The position numbers and the translations under genes are program-made. Shown in pieces: positions 46,107-57,881 of a DNA stretch of 64,000 nucleotides (its first letter is position 1; the number at the start of each line of letters is the position of its first letter). Below the pieces are notes generated by a model. The model did no database searches. It worked only from the letters and a program-made list of their open reading frames with translations, and was not told the DNA's origin. The stretch is from assembly GCF_000143415.4 (NCBI RefSeq), contig NW_003314267.1:2335839-2399838 (forward strand), given 5' to 3'. This stretch comes from Selaginella moellendorffii. Lineage: Eukaryota > Streptophyta > Lycopodiopsida > Selaginellales > Selaginellaceae.

Positions 46107-46299
46107 TGTAAACAACCAAAAAGAATAACTTGAGAGACGATCCATGGAATTCAAATATAGAGGGAAAGGGCTTATGAACAAAAGTGCGCCCCTTTTTCCA
46201 ATCGGTTAAAGGTTTTTGGATACTTGAGGTTAAATGTCTTTAGGTTTGAATAGTATTGGGCTGGGTGACCTCCTGGGAAGTCCAAACTCAAGGCTTACA
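46107..46299 (+). repeat. Right LTR of the TRIM, with 5S rRNA-like box C
   Basis: TGTAAACAACC...GGCTTACA. The stretch at 46,251-46,283 matches the 3' half of plant 5S rRNA (AGTACTAGGATGGGTGACCT and on); the preceding GGTTAAAGGTTTTTGG may be a decayed box A (AGTTAAGCGTGCTTGG). Confidence 0.75.
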
Positions 46300-47939
46300 G
46301 AGGCTAAGGATATAAACAAACACAAACCTACTGCATACTTGGTTCTCAAGAATCTCTAGTGCAGCCACAAAGCGATGGTAAAAAATTGCATTAAGAAAAG
46401 GGTGTGCCACGAACTAAGAAGAAAAACTATTATGTGAAGCAAGAGATCAAAACTTGTGACGTGCCAAATACAAATTTGATCTAGCACTTTTGGGCAATTA
46501 AGATTTCCACAGCATTGCAAGGCATTGAGGTTCTCACCGCCTTAGCCACAACAGTGTCAGATTAGTTGCCATAGCTCAAGAATTTCTAGTGCTGCCACAA
46601 AGCGATAGTAAAAAATTGCAAAATCGATTCCTTTGTTCAGAAAATCACTCGAGACCCTGGGCAAGGAGATGAGGAAGTTGCAAGAGCTCATAGCACACTG
46701 CAGATTCAAACTCATCCCACTTCCATGCTTGCCATTGGCACTACCTGCAAAGCACTTAGTTCAAGGCAACTCTTGCCGGCATGGGAATGATACAGAATGG
46801 AGTGAGGACGCGTCGTCTTGACAATAACTTCTCCAATGAACTCCTGCTACAAATTGCTCATACAGTTGGGGTTCCAGTGAATCCAGTGGCTCTATGCTAG
46901 GAGCTCTTGTAGTTTAAGAAGGAAAAGGAGATGTAAGTTTTAAATAGCACAAAGTGTAAGAGAGGGATTTTGAGTTTCTTCTCTTTAGCATTTTTCACTT
47001 TTTCCTCTTTTTTTATTTGTTTGTTTCTCTTCTGAGTTACCAAAGTATTCCTCAAACTTTTTACCTTCTACTTTTCTTTGAGCATTTATCTTTCTCCACA
47101 ATTACCCAGTTTGGGCATCTTTCTCTTTGTGAGTTTCTCTGCAAAGCATGGGGCTAGGGCGTTGGGGCAGAGATATATGGGAGATTCTTAGAGATTTTTA
47201 GAGATTGAGAGCACGATATAGCATTTCTCTTTAATATAGATCTCTTCCCATATGGAGAGATCAGCATTGCTCGACACAATTCCTCTCTAGTTCAATAGAG
47301 ACCCTTCTTTACCTTTTGGTAAAGTACTAATTTTAGTCATCTGACTTTAATTAGATGATCAATTAAAGTCTTCAGTTATCAGTTCATACATTAGAGATAC
47401 CAAAGAAAACAGCTACAAGGATTTCATCAAATGTAAGTAGCATCATGAATGAGTTCATAGTGGCATACCTTTACACCAAAATATGACAAGAGGTTTTTGC
47501 ATCCATAAATTGCTTAAGAAAGCGGTTAGAAGGAATAATTCCCAAGTTTGACTCTCTTACAATATATTGATTCTAACATAGAATTGGCTGTTGCATTTCC
47601 CCTTCAATCGAGAGAGAAGTTTGTAAAACTGTTTTAAAGTTTTCTTTGTGATTAAAGATTTTGGTCATAATCTTAATTACAAGCATACTAAATCTTACCA
47701 TCACAAACGGTTTGCACTTTCATTGAGGAGACTAATAAAATCAAGCCATGTCTTGGCTTTAAATAAATACCTTTTTGTCTGTCATCCGTGTGTGACATGC
47801 CAAACTTCTTGTAGCAAATTGCCATGCAATACTTGCCACATGGCTAAGCAATACTGAGTCAGAAATAACAAACCATGTTCAAGAGCTTGGGGTGGGACTC
47901 TCCGTTCGAGAATGTGAATTCCCAGCTTTCATTTCCTGT
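46300..47939. other. Intergenic region with short direct repeats
   Basis: A segment of about 50 bp (CTAGTGCAGCCACAAAGCGA and flanks) occurs at about 46,346-46,395 and again at about 46,570-46,622. A 62-codon frame at 46,633-46,821 is unlike any family I know. The remainder shows no gene. Confidence 0.5.
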
Positions 47940-49532
47940 CTATGAATCAAACACTGCTCCAAATGCCACGATCTTCTTTGTCTTGCACACGTCGCGAACG
48001 GCCTCCGTGAACTTCGCGTTGGACACCACAAAGATGGCCTCTGCCCTAAACTCCTCGTAGCTCGCCAATGCGATCTCCGGCTTAGGCCGCCCCATCTCCG
48101 CGGTGTCGTAGATCGTGTGGGAATGTTGGAATACGCGATCACAGATCTCGTCCCCGTAGATTCCCCGGTGCTTCTTGGCGATCCAGACGACGTGAATGGC
48201 GACGCGATCGCTGCCAATGTGTGGGAGGATTGGGGCAATTCCAGCCCCAGTGCCCACGCAGATCACTCTCTTGTAGGCATAGACAGAGTACATAAACCCT
48301 AGCGGGCGGTGCCACCGGATGAAGGCCTTGATCGTCGTCTCTCCCGAGGAGGATTTTGTGGATGGAGGAGCTTCCAGATCCGGCGGTGCCGTGAAGAATT
48401 CGTCCACGACCTGCGCCCGGTTCTTGCTCACGGATCTATCCAAGCGATTAAGGCAGCGCTGCGCAAGGTTTTGTGTCCAATCTCCCGCCACTCCCACAAC
48501 CAGGCCGTAGGCGCGATTCTCTCGATCGCTGAAAGCCACCGAGAATGCGTGCCACTCTGTGAGATTGAAGGAGATCTTGGCGAAGGCGCCGGGGCGGGCC
48601 TTGCCGTGGAGGCGGACGATCAAAATATTTCCCTGCCTGCCAACGCGGACATGGACGCTCTGGCGCTCGATCAAGAACCACGAGTAGAACACGAGAAGGA
48701 GACAGGCTATGGCGATCGTAGCGCTGGCGATAGCAATTCCTGACAGATTCCAGCGAGAATGGAAGAATTTCCTGAGCAAGATCGCCGTGAGGAGGAGAAG
48801 GAGTGACCAGCCCAGGTATCTGTGGACTCTCTCGAAGAGATTGTGGTGCCGGACCCTAACGATCGGCATTGCCAGGATCGTCATGATCGAGAGACCGGCG
48901 ACGAGCACGGCCAGCATTGCGACGTTCGCGGCGTCGATTCCATCGGCAATGTGGCCATGATCGCCGCGATTGGCGATGGGGAGGATCAAAGCGATGGTCG
49001 TCCACACGAGAAGCATGATCGCGCAGCCCGTGTGGATGCCGCCATTGCAGTGGAGCATTCGATTAAAGAAGTATTTCTTCCATGGGATCCGGACGACGAT
49101 CTTGTAAAGCAGCAGCAGCACCGTGCCGTCGCGGATCGCCGCTACCGCCAGGAGATTCACAAGCGCCATGGCGGTGGCCAGCTCCGCGCGATTGACGCGA
49201 AGGTCGTCCTCATCGATCGAGAAGAGGGCCGCGACGATGGCAAGATTGACGGGGAATATCACGAGCCACCACACGTTGTAGAGAGTGAATCCAAACCTTC
49301 TTCCCCATCCAGCTCCCAGACGAGCGGGCTGCTTCTTCTCCACGATCGCATTGAGCCGCTTCTCCATCCGGCGCGTCGTGGATTCCTCATGGAGTTCTTG
49401 GGCGGCAAACTCCATGATTCTCTCGATGGCAGTGGCAGAGCAGCAAAGCACCGTATAATGCCGGAGACGCCAGACCCGCTCTCCGATTCTCCCTCTCTCA
49501 ATTCCTTCGGCTGGAACTTTCACATTTGTCAT
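47940..49532 (-). CDS. Intronless ferric-reductase-like transmembrane protein
   Basis: One open frame of 530 aa with no intron, unusual in this window. Start is the ATG at 49532; a later Met (residue 40, MEFAAQEL) is a possible alternative. After a cytosolic N-terminus there are about six hydrophobic segments (residues about 83-104, 118-145, 168-187, 203-223, 240-254, 263-288). Histidines sit in HCNGGIHTG (161, 167) and HHNLFERVHRYLGW (230, 237), candidates for haem ligation. A FAD-type motif (NLTEWHAFSVAF, about 323-334) and a nucleotide-binding VGTGAGIAP (about 426-434) follow. This layout is that of ferric reductase-like oxidoreductases and also of the membrane part joined to fungal NRPS-like adenylating enzymes. 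Substrate is unknown. Homology to the FRO/NOX fold is likely; a specific name is not justified. Confidence 0.75.
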   Translation of the reverse strand: MTNVKVPAEGIERGRIGERVWRLRHYTVLCCSATAIERIMEFAAQELHEESTTRRMEKRLNAIVEKKQPARLGAGWGRRFGFTLYNVWWLVIFPVNLAIVAALFSIDEDDLRVNRAELATAMALVNLLAVAAIRDGTVLLLLYKIVVRIPWKKYFFNRMLHCNGGIHTGCAIMLLVWTTIALILPIANRGDHGHIADGIDAANVAMLAVLVAGLSIMTILAMPIVRVRHHNLFERVHRYLGWSLLLLLTAILLRKFFHSRWNLSGIAIASATIAIACLLLVFYSWFLIERQSVHVRVGRQGNILIVRLHGKARPGAFAKISFNLTEWHAFSVAFSDRENRAYGLVVGVAGDWTQNLAQRCLNRLDRSVSKNRAQVVDEFFTAPPDLEAPPSTKSSSGETTIKAFIRWHRPLGFMYSVYAYKRVICVGTGAGIAPILPHIGSDRVAIHVVWIAKKHRGIYGDEICDRVFQHSHTIYDTAEMGRPKPEIALASYEEFRAEAIFVVSNAKFTEAVRDVCKTKKIVAFGAVFDS

Positions 49533-50329
49533 TGGAACTTTTCCTTGGACTCTAATTTTTTATATGACTTTAGATAACGACACAGAAGAAGTTGGAATAC
49601 AACACTCCCAAGAGTGGAATCGATCTTGAGATCAGGTCAAGACCTTGGGAGTGGAATTCAAGACGATGTCAGAAGCTTGTGGCTCGGGGGTAAGCTATTA
49701 CAAAACTCTTGCGTCTTCTTCTTTTAACGTGTTCGCTTACTAGCTACGAAGTCGGGACGCCTGGAACACGTAGAAACGTCAGAGCAAGCTAAGGCTAAAA
49801 GAGGTCCAAATGCCGTACGTTTCCATGAGTTTCTAGACTTTTTCTGATATTCTGAGCCTGTGCAGATGGTAGAGAGGGAGTTTGTTCAGGTAGTGACGCC
49901 TTCAGCATCAAACACTTGCTAACAGTGAAAGAGGTTATTGTGTATTTTGAAGTTGCCAAGCACTTATATGTTAACCAGGGAACCACTGGACCGAGCGCTG
50001 TAATCTATGGGTTTTGCTTTTGCTGCCATGTCGCTCATTCTGCTGCCTTGGATGCGCTCGTCATGCAGGTATGTCAGCACGCTACTTACCTCTTGCCATA
50101 AAAGCTCATAGCTAGTTAGAACATCCGTTGGATCACGGAGACAAACTGTTGCCCAAGGCTTTTGTCGATCCTCCATTTTCAAAAGTAAAGCCTGGAGTTT
50201 TAAGTTAAAATATCCAACAGCATTAGATATTGAAGAAGCATTTTTGCTCCTTGCTCCTTGCTCCTTGCTCCTTGCTCCTTCACACTTCAATCCTAGAAGC
50301 ACTTGGTGTCCTCGAGAGCACTTGGCCAT
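49533..50329. other. Intergenic region with a 7-bp microsatellite
   Basis: Contains about five units of CTCCTTG at roughly 50,246-50,281. A minus-strand open stretch continues downstream of the next gene's stop (to about 49,964) but is not recognisable. Confidence 0.5.
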
Positions 50330-51808
50330 TCAACTGACCACAGTGGCAGTGTCCTCTTCAGTGTCGCCGTCAACATCAGTGGCAGTGTCCTCTTCAGTGT
50401 CGGCATCAGCATCCACCCATACCCCACAAGCAGCCTTGATATTTCTCACTTCTCGCCAGAAAAACCGTGGGACTTGTGAGCTCGTAGGGACCTTAACATC
50501 AGAAAAGCCAACAATGGCCAGCTGCAATGGCTCATTGCTCTTGACCAGTAGTGAATTTGAGTCGAATCTACCGAGTAGCAGCCCCCTCTTATGGATCTTC
50601 TTCAGTATAGGGACTGCTGCTTTCGCGTAAACGTCAGCAGGATGCCCCCGTACTAGCTTGTTTCCCTCGTAGCTAAGAACCAACACCGCAAACATCTTTC
50701 CACACATAAAGCCGTACTCCATGAGCTTGGGAATGCCACGACCTTGGAGAGTCTTGAGCTTCTTGTAAGCCCAGATTTCCTTAACAAAGGCATGGAGCTG
50801 ATCCAAGAAACTTCTGTATCCCATATCTCTGATCTTGAGCACAACATTCTCCCCACTGGTACGAACTTGAGCATGGATGACATCGCAGCAAGCCTTTGAC
50901 AGCTTTGTCCCCAAGACAAAGTCAGTCACCTTCCAGAATTTGACCTTCTTGTGAATCCCACCAGAGAAAAACTTCTTCCCTACTGTCAATGCCCGGAAGG
51001 AGTGAGAGTTGTCATCGCCGAAGCTGGACGCCTCCTGTTGAACCATGCACACCACAGCAGCCTTCATAGATGCCGAGTCCAGTATCCGATGCACAGTCTC
51101 GCCTTCAGTGATAATCTGCGGGCGCTGCTGCCCAACCGAGAGCGCCATAAGATACCAAAAGCAGCCTAGCTTTGCTTCCACTCGTTTGAGTGGACGTGAG
51201 ATGGCCAGCTTCCCTGAACCATCGCTGAAACAGAACCAATACAAGTCCCGCGTCGTGAAGAAGCCGTAGTTGAGCCCGGCAAGCGCTAGGAGCTCCCGCA
51301 GGCGGTTCAGCACAGCCCAAAAACAGCTTGTGGGAGACGATTGTAAGGCCCCGGCAATCTCCTTTGGTGTCAGCTCGGGCAGGAAAGAAGGATGGTCCAC
51401 GAGACCGAGCAAGAGGCCGGTCTTGTGACCAGTCCGCTCAAAGAACACGTTTGGATGGCCAAGCGCGCTTGTAGCCGTGTCGCTTACGTTAAAACCCAAG
51501 CTTTGGATGCTCTCCATCACGTCTGCGGCCATGCTGCATGACTCAGGCTGCCTCTCTTCCCAGTAAAAGGCGCCGGTGTTTGGGAGGCGAGCCATAAAGC
51601 GCGCAACCTCGGCCTCAAAGCTGTCCCAAGAGGCCAGCGACCATGGGCTTCCATCGCCACCAAAATCCTGGTTAATGGGGTCGTCACCTGAAAAGGGGAC
51701 CGGCGCAGGGATGACCATCTTGGAGACCTCGGCCGCAGTCAGCGTATCATCGTAAGTGACTGCTGTTTCGGAATGCAACGAAAGAGCTGCTGACACTGCG
51801 GCATCCAT
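50330..51808 (-). CDS. Intronless protein with a degenerate kinase-like fold
   Basis: A single 492-aa frame starting at the ATG at 51808. The N-terminal half is unknown. From about residue 320 the pattern is that of a protein kinase: VVLKIRD (Lys325 as beta-3 lysine), a helix with Glu344 in EIWAYKKL followed by LQGRGIPKLMEYG, then the hinge-like FAVLVLSYEG, ILKKIHKRGLLLGRFDSNSL and AIVGFSDVK. The catalytic HxD is replaced (LLGRFDSN, about 411-418) and the DFG is GFS (434-436), so it is probably a pseudokinase. This resembles divergent kinase-like domains seen in fungi and in Crinkler-type proteins; I recognise no named plant family. The C-terminus ends in acidic repeats (DTEEDTAT twice). No neighbour suggests a function. 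Confidence 0.6.
   Translation of the reverse strand: MDAAVSAALSLHSETAVTYDDTLTAAEVSKMVIPAPVPFSGDDPINQDFGGDGSPWSLASWDSFEAEVARFMARLPNTGAFYWEERQPESCSMAADVMESIQSLGFNVSDTATSALGHPNVFFERTGHKTGLLLGLVDHPSFLPELTPKEIAGALQSSPTSCFWAVLNRLRELLALAGLNYGFFTTRDLYWFCFSDGSGKLAISRPLKRVEAKLGCFWYLMALSVGQQRPQIITEGETVHRILDSASMKAAVVCMVQQEASSFGDDNSHSFRALTVGKKFFSGGIHKKVKFWKVTDFVLGTKLSKACCDVIHAQVRTSGENVVLKIRDMGYRSFLDQLHAFVKEIWAYKKLKTLQGRGIPKLMEYGFMCGKMFAVLVLSYEGNKLVRGHPADVYAKAAVPILKKIHKRGLLLGRFDSNSLLVKSNEPLQLAIVGFSDVKVPTSSQVPRFFWREVRNIKAACGVWVDADADTEEDTATDVDGDTEEDTATVVS
50346..50420 (-). repeat. Tandem repeat encoding acidic tail
   Basis: GTGGCAGTGTCCTCTTCAGT appears twice about 39 bp apart and encodes DTEEDTAT units at the end of the kinase-like protein. 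Confidence 0.75.
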
Positions 51809-52912
51809 TGGTGACTGCCCTAGCAGTAGAGAACCCTAGCTGAAAGAGCTTTGCTGGCCGACGATTCGGGAGAGAGGGATCGTGCTTCAACAAAGTAAGT
51901 TTTGTATCTGCTTTTTTTTGGTTTGGATATACTTAAATATGTTTCAATATTTTAAGATATTTTACTATCTAACGGTTGTTATTTATTAGATTAATCTTGT
52001 TATAATTTATAAACATGTTTATAATTTATAAATTTTCTTGAACCTTTTCTAGTATATTCTTTTTTATTCTATCATCTAATGGTTGATATGCAATAAAATT
52101 AATCTTGTGTTTATAAATTACAAACATGCTTATAATTATAAACTTAGAGAATGTGTAGTCAATTTGGCTACTTGATGTTATTTGTGCTAGCTGATTGCAT
52201 GAAAGATTAGGGCTGTTTGATCAATTGGATTAAGAAGTATAATAACACTATTATTAAGTAAATCAGATGTTGTTACGTGTAGCAATTTATTTTCTATTTA
52301 TTTTATTTATATCTTGGCTTACTGTTAGAGGATTTGTTATAAAATATTTATAAAAAATATGTAAATACTTCTTCTAATTACCTATTTATATGTTTTCATT
52401 GTTATCCTTTAAAGTGTTATGCGTAATATCTAATATATAGTTAAATAATAAATAATAATAATAATTTATAAATAAATTACTAACATATCTTGCTGTGTTG
52501 CATTTGATGGCAATTGTTCAAGTCTTGATAACACACCAGAAGGATCTTTGAGATCTTAGTGTTGATCCAAGTTTCTTTCAAATCAAAGTCAGACCATGGA
52601 TTCCCATAAGAAAATTAATAACCTTATTTTTTCTAGAGGAACCATTAAAAATGTTGTGTAGACGACCAACGTCAGAATGACAAAGGTCTTTCCATCCTAC
52701 TGTGTGGATTGCTGGTGATACTGAGAAGAGCAGTGCCAAGATAGAACACCTGCAAAGCAACTTGCAAGATCTGAGCGGCTAGATATGTAAGCTTGTAGCT
52801 TTGCTGGAATGAAGGATTTGTTGCAAAGATCTGCATTGATGTCAAACCAAAGGTGAACCACTACTACTAGAACCGAAAGAGCTGGAACTTACATAGAAAA
52901 ACCATACTCCAT
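51809..52912. other. AT-rich intergenic region
   Basis: AT-rich to about 52.5 kb with short ATAATAAT runs. The right part is probably 3' untranslated region of the BTB gene. No gene is seen. Confidence 0.5.
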
Positions 52913-55900
52913 TTAGTGGAGATAACCATATAGCTCCAAGTAACATATGGACAAGTTCCAAGGTGCTGCCACGGCTGCAATAGGCTGCTGCAACAGCACT
53001 CTAAAGAACCTGAACGGGATCAAAGATTTCGAGCCGTGAACCGGCCATGACGCGTACTGTGCCGGCCGATAGATACTGTGATCCTTCTCGTGCTTTCTCA
53101 AGTCGGTCCACGTCTCGCCATCACCCGATCCCTGTCAAGATAACCATAGCAGAAACCTTGCCGATTTTTCTCTAAACCAATGAAGCTCACCTGGAATGTC
53201 CAGTTGCGAGCAAAGTTCGTGGACCCGTCCTGTCGCACGGAGTAGTAATTGCACATCAACTGCGACATCGTGGAACTCAGGGAGTGGGAAACAAACTAGA
53301 AACCCGTCACTGATTATTCGAACCTTGTGATCCGGTCCCAAGTCCACTCTCCACCAGGAGACTGTCTCTCCGCGTTCAATGCATGGTCCAGCGAAGGACG
53401 TAGCCTGGAGCCAAAAATCTGGTCTTATAATTGACAACATACTATCAATATTATACCTGGTAATTGCGAGAGGCAAGCACCTTCGGATCAGTATATCTGG
53501 AAGGGGGACTGCTTGCGGATAATGTAATTTGCTGCAAAAAATGTGATACCATGGTACAAGTTTGATGATGTAACTTCTTGTACCTTCGTGACCATAGGAT
53601 TCATCCATTCATGTGCTCCATATGATGTCCCGGCGTAATAAAGAACACCGTTACCGTCTCCGTCGCAAAGGTAGTTGAGTTCTTTATAAGACGAAAACCT
53701 TCTAGTGAACCATAACCCGTTCTTTGGCAGGCTTATGAACCGTCCTTGATTTGAGCTGCGAATCAAATCCCTGGAACACTCGCACGGCTAAGCACTGGAG
53801 AACCGAAGCACGGAAAACTCTTTACTTACTTTTCATCGTCTGAAACAAAGGACTCTTGTTTAAGATAATGGCATGCTTCTCCCACCTAAACAAAGGTCTC
53901 ACAAATCATAAATAAAACGAGAGACCAAACTAACCATCTGTCGGAGAAGTGGTAGCTTTTCGCAGAGAGAGGAGGAATCTAGCTGCAAAACGCGAGAAGA
54001 CAGTCCGAAAACGTGAGACGGTTCTTTCCGATGAACAGCTTACCTGCTGAAGCAACTCCATGGACATGAGAGGAAACCGAACCAATGGAAGTAATACTTT
54101 CAAGTCCTCTTCACGGTCGGGGCATATAACTTGAAGACCGACTTTGTACTTTGTATCAGCATCTTCCCAGCACTGAACCCCTTCCATCTTTGATCCCCAC
54201 ATAAACACTGCGTCGAGAACTTTCTCTTCTGACGTGACGAGGAGATCCGGGAGCTGTAGAAAGTAGGATTACAACAAGCACATACCCATGCAGAGATGAA
54301 GTGCTTCAGCCACACCACGTCTTCAGCAAAGACTTTCACACACAGGCTCACTCCGACTGACAGAAAAATGATTCTTGTCTACCATGTAGTCAGCAATTCA
54401 CCTGCAGGATCCTCATAACACTCTGCCCGTCCAGTTCCGTGAACTCGGTCGCGGAAGACGCTACACAATAGTCAAAATGTTTGGCACAGCTTTCTTCGCA
54501 CGCCTGTCTCAGGGTCTCGCAGCGTGCCATGGAAGATGCTACTTGAAGAATAGCGCATGAAGAATCCTGCAAAATGCATATAAAGCTACATTGCTACACT
54601 TCAGAAACTTACCTCGTTAACGCAGGCAAGGAGATGATCTAAGCATTCCTGATGTAGAACACGAACTCCATATCTATCAGCCATAATAAGAAGAGGAAGC
54701 AAGAGAGAGCCCACATTGTCCTTCCCTTCCAGATCAAGGCGGCCAGTGTACATGAACCGAATCATAGTCATGAAGGCGTCAAGGTGAACGTCCTTGATGG
54801 TTACTCGTGTTCTGCTGCTCTCTTTCATACCAATAGTAAACATCTGCCATAAAGATTACTGTGAGAGAATCATATAAGCAGCAAAAAGTACCTTCGCAAA
54901 TGGAGCACTCCATACACTCAAGACGAGTCGATGCAGCTGCAAGCATAGATCGTAATCTTCGAGATAAACTTCAAGGTCGCTCAAATCCCCAGTCAACAGC
55001 ATGCGGGTGAAAGCGGCTGGATTCACATGCACCGGAGAATTTGTATCGTAGCAGTGCATTGTTAAAAGCACCAAATCTCCTGAAGAATCGTAAGAAACTT
55101 CCCTTATATGCTGTTTGCATTGTGCGGCTAAATTCTGGAAGCCAATCAGTTCAGCGAGTCCACGCAGCTGAACCAAGTGCTCCTTGCCAATCTGCCAGAA
55201 AACCTCTGGTTACATCTCTATACAATACAGCTTTTGTTTCTTACCTCCGCCTTGCCAGTGTAGACGTAACGAAGAGCAGCATGCAGCACCAAATAATCAA
55301 CGCCGTGTAACACCAGCTCCGTCGTCGTCAGAAACGGACACTCCTTGGAGCTGGATCCAGTGACTAGAACCGCCCGATGAGCACAAACTCTTCTATTCTC
55401 CGGGAAGAGCACGAACTCAAAGTCGGACAAGTCCCCGCTCTCCAGAAAGTTGGCCAGCCCAGTGCTCCACTGAGAATCGATCGCCGAGGTTGTCCTGTAG
55501 AGGCATGGCGGAAGAGCAGCGACACTGATGTTCCTGTATCCGACGTGCTTGTCCCAGCTGCTAAGTCCCACGAACTGGACCTTACAGTTCGGCTCTGGAT
55601 CAACCCACTGGTAGACCACATTCTGCCCGAGCTCTCCTTTTCCCACCACGATCGATCCCTCGTCCACACTGATCCAGTAGCGCTCGAAAACCAGAGGACT
55701 CACCACCGGACCAGCCACATCCACCACAGTTCTTCCATTGGCGGCGATCTTGAGCCTCTTGTTTAAGTTGCTCCCGATAATCACCGTGTAGTTTGGATCG
55801 CTATCGGTCCTGTAGTGTTTACACCCGGCGAGCTCCTTGAAGATCACTGTGACATCGTTCTCGGCCCTGGCCTCGAATGCTACGCAGCCCCTGCCAGCCT

Positions 55901-55985
55901 CTGGGAAGCGGAGCTCCTCCTCAAACAGCCACGCGCAGTCGAACGGAGGCACGACCAGGACATTGTTCTCGACGAGCTTCATCAT
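52913..55985 (-). CDS. BTB/POZ and discoidin-domain protein, At2g30600 type
   Basis: A 12-exon model of 793 aa (Arabidopsis At2g30600 is about 809): 55245-55985, 54892-55191, 54613-54843, 54402-54566, 54044-54253, 53935-53982, 53830-53885, 53584-53770, 53457-53531, 53324-53404, 53191-53259, 52913-53131. Order: a farnesoic acid O-methyltransferase-like N-terminal domain (FPEAGRGCVAFEARAENDVT, FVGLSSWDKHVGYRN); a first BTB-like segment (LSDFEFVLFPENRRVCAHRA); a second BTB (LSDLEVYLEDYDLCLQLHR ... MYTGRLDLEG); BACK helices (CAKHFDYC, TSEEKVLDAV); and a C-terminal F5/8-type (discoidin) fold (DGDGNGVLYYAGTSYG, WWRVDLGPDHK, PFRFFRVLL, ICYLELYGYLH). BTB proteins often bring substrates to CUL3 ubiquitin ligases; for this member that is inference. 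Introns are 48-148 bp. Confidence 0.92.
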
Positions 55986-56250
55986 TCGCGGCGGCGGCGA
56001 TCACAGCGATCACAGCGGCGCCTGGAAATGCGAGGATTTCGACCGATCTGCGCGAATCGAGAGAGATTTCATACCTCATGAGAGAGACCGCTCGCTAAAA
56101 GCTCCCAGGCAAGGATCTATTCAAAACCTAGCCAAACGTGAGGTTTAGAGCAACGTGAAGGTACACACGTGTACGATTTCTTGAAAACCCACGCTTATCT
56201 CAAAGCATCTTTGGATATGCTTGAGCAAAGAAGAATAAACAAAAAAAGTT
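55986..56250. promoter_or_regulatory. Leader and promoter of the BTB gene
   Basis: Lies between the BTB start codon and the tRNA gene. It is GC-rich near the gene with repeated GCGATCACA units. The A run at about 56,241-56,247 is the RNA polymerase III T-run terminator of the tRNA read on the minus strand. Confidence 0.5.
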
Positions 56251-56323
56251 TGCGGTGAGCGTGGATCGAACACGCGACCTTTAGATCTTCAGTCTAACGC
56301 TCTCCCGACTGAGCTATCCCCGC
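56251..56323 (-). tRNA. tRNA-Phe (anticodon GAA)
   Basis: On the minus strand GCGGGGATAGCTCAGTCGGG begins a standard 73-nt cloverleaf. The acceptor stem GCGGGGA pairs with TCACCGC allowing G-T; box A is TAGCTCAGTCGG; the anticodon arm has CTGAAGA with anticodon GAA; box B is GTTCGATCC; discriminator base A. CCA is not encoded. A run of T follows, as an RNA polymerase III terminator. No intron. Confidence 0.96.
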
Positions 56324-56575
56324 TTTGTTTCAGATTATCTTTAACATTCTAATAACAATGCAGCTCCATTAATAAATTAATAATAACAATAATAAAAAAT
56401 ATATAAATAATAATATTCTTTTCTAAGTTATAAACTTTGTAGCTTAATATTAATTCCGATTTGCAGGATTCTTGAGCTTATTGGGCATGAAAATTTTTGT
56501 CATACAAGTTTAGACAAGTTACATATAGATTGTGATGATTGTCTGTAGCGAATTATTATTTTTTTTTGATGCCCA
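56324..56575. other. Short AT-rich spacer
   Basis: Spacer between the tRNA gene and the stop of the complex I gene; it contains AATAATAAT-type sequence and probably the 3' untranslated region of that gene. Confidence 0.5.

Positions 56576-57881
<1,306 letters not shown>

Larger units (their letters stand above)
45641..46299 (+). mobile_element. Cassandra-like TRIM retrotransposon
   Basis: Two related terminal repeats of about 182 and 193 bp flank an internal part of about 284 bp without coding capacity. The right repeat starts TGTAAAC and both end CTTACA. Two bases after the left repeat is TGGTATCGGAAC, close to the initiator tRNA-Met primer-binding consensus. The right repeat contains GGGTGACCTCCTGGGAAGTC, the 5S rRNA gene box C region, which is the hallmark of Cassandra TRIMs, whose LTRs carry a 5S-derived RNA polymerase III promoter. 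The left repeat has lost about 12 bp of this box. No clear target duplication is seen (AAAGC against GAGGC). Such elements depend on other elements' enzymes. Confidence 0.75.

Noticed and set aside
48309-49577. Long plus-strand frames opposite the ferric-reductase-like gene
   Set aside because: Antisense shadows of a GC-rich coding region; the minus frame has membrane segments and cofactor motifs.
54100-54401. Open stretch (VFAEDVVWLKHF...) between BTB gene exons 4 and 5
   Set aside because: The flanking exons join in frame across a 148-bp intron and match the homologue directly; including this stretch brings in a stop.
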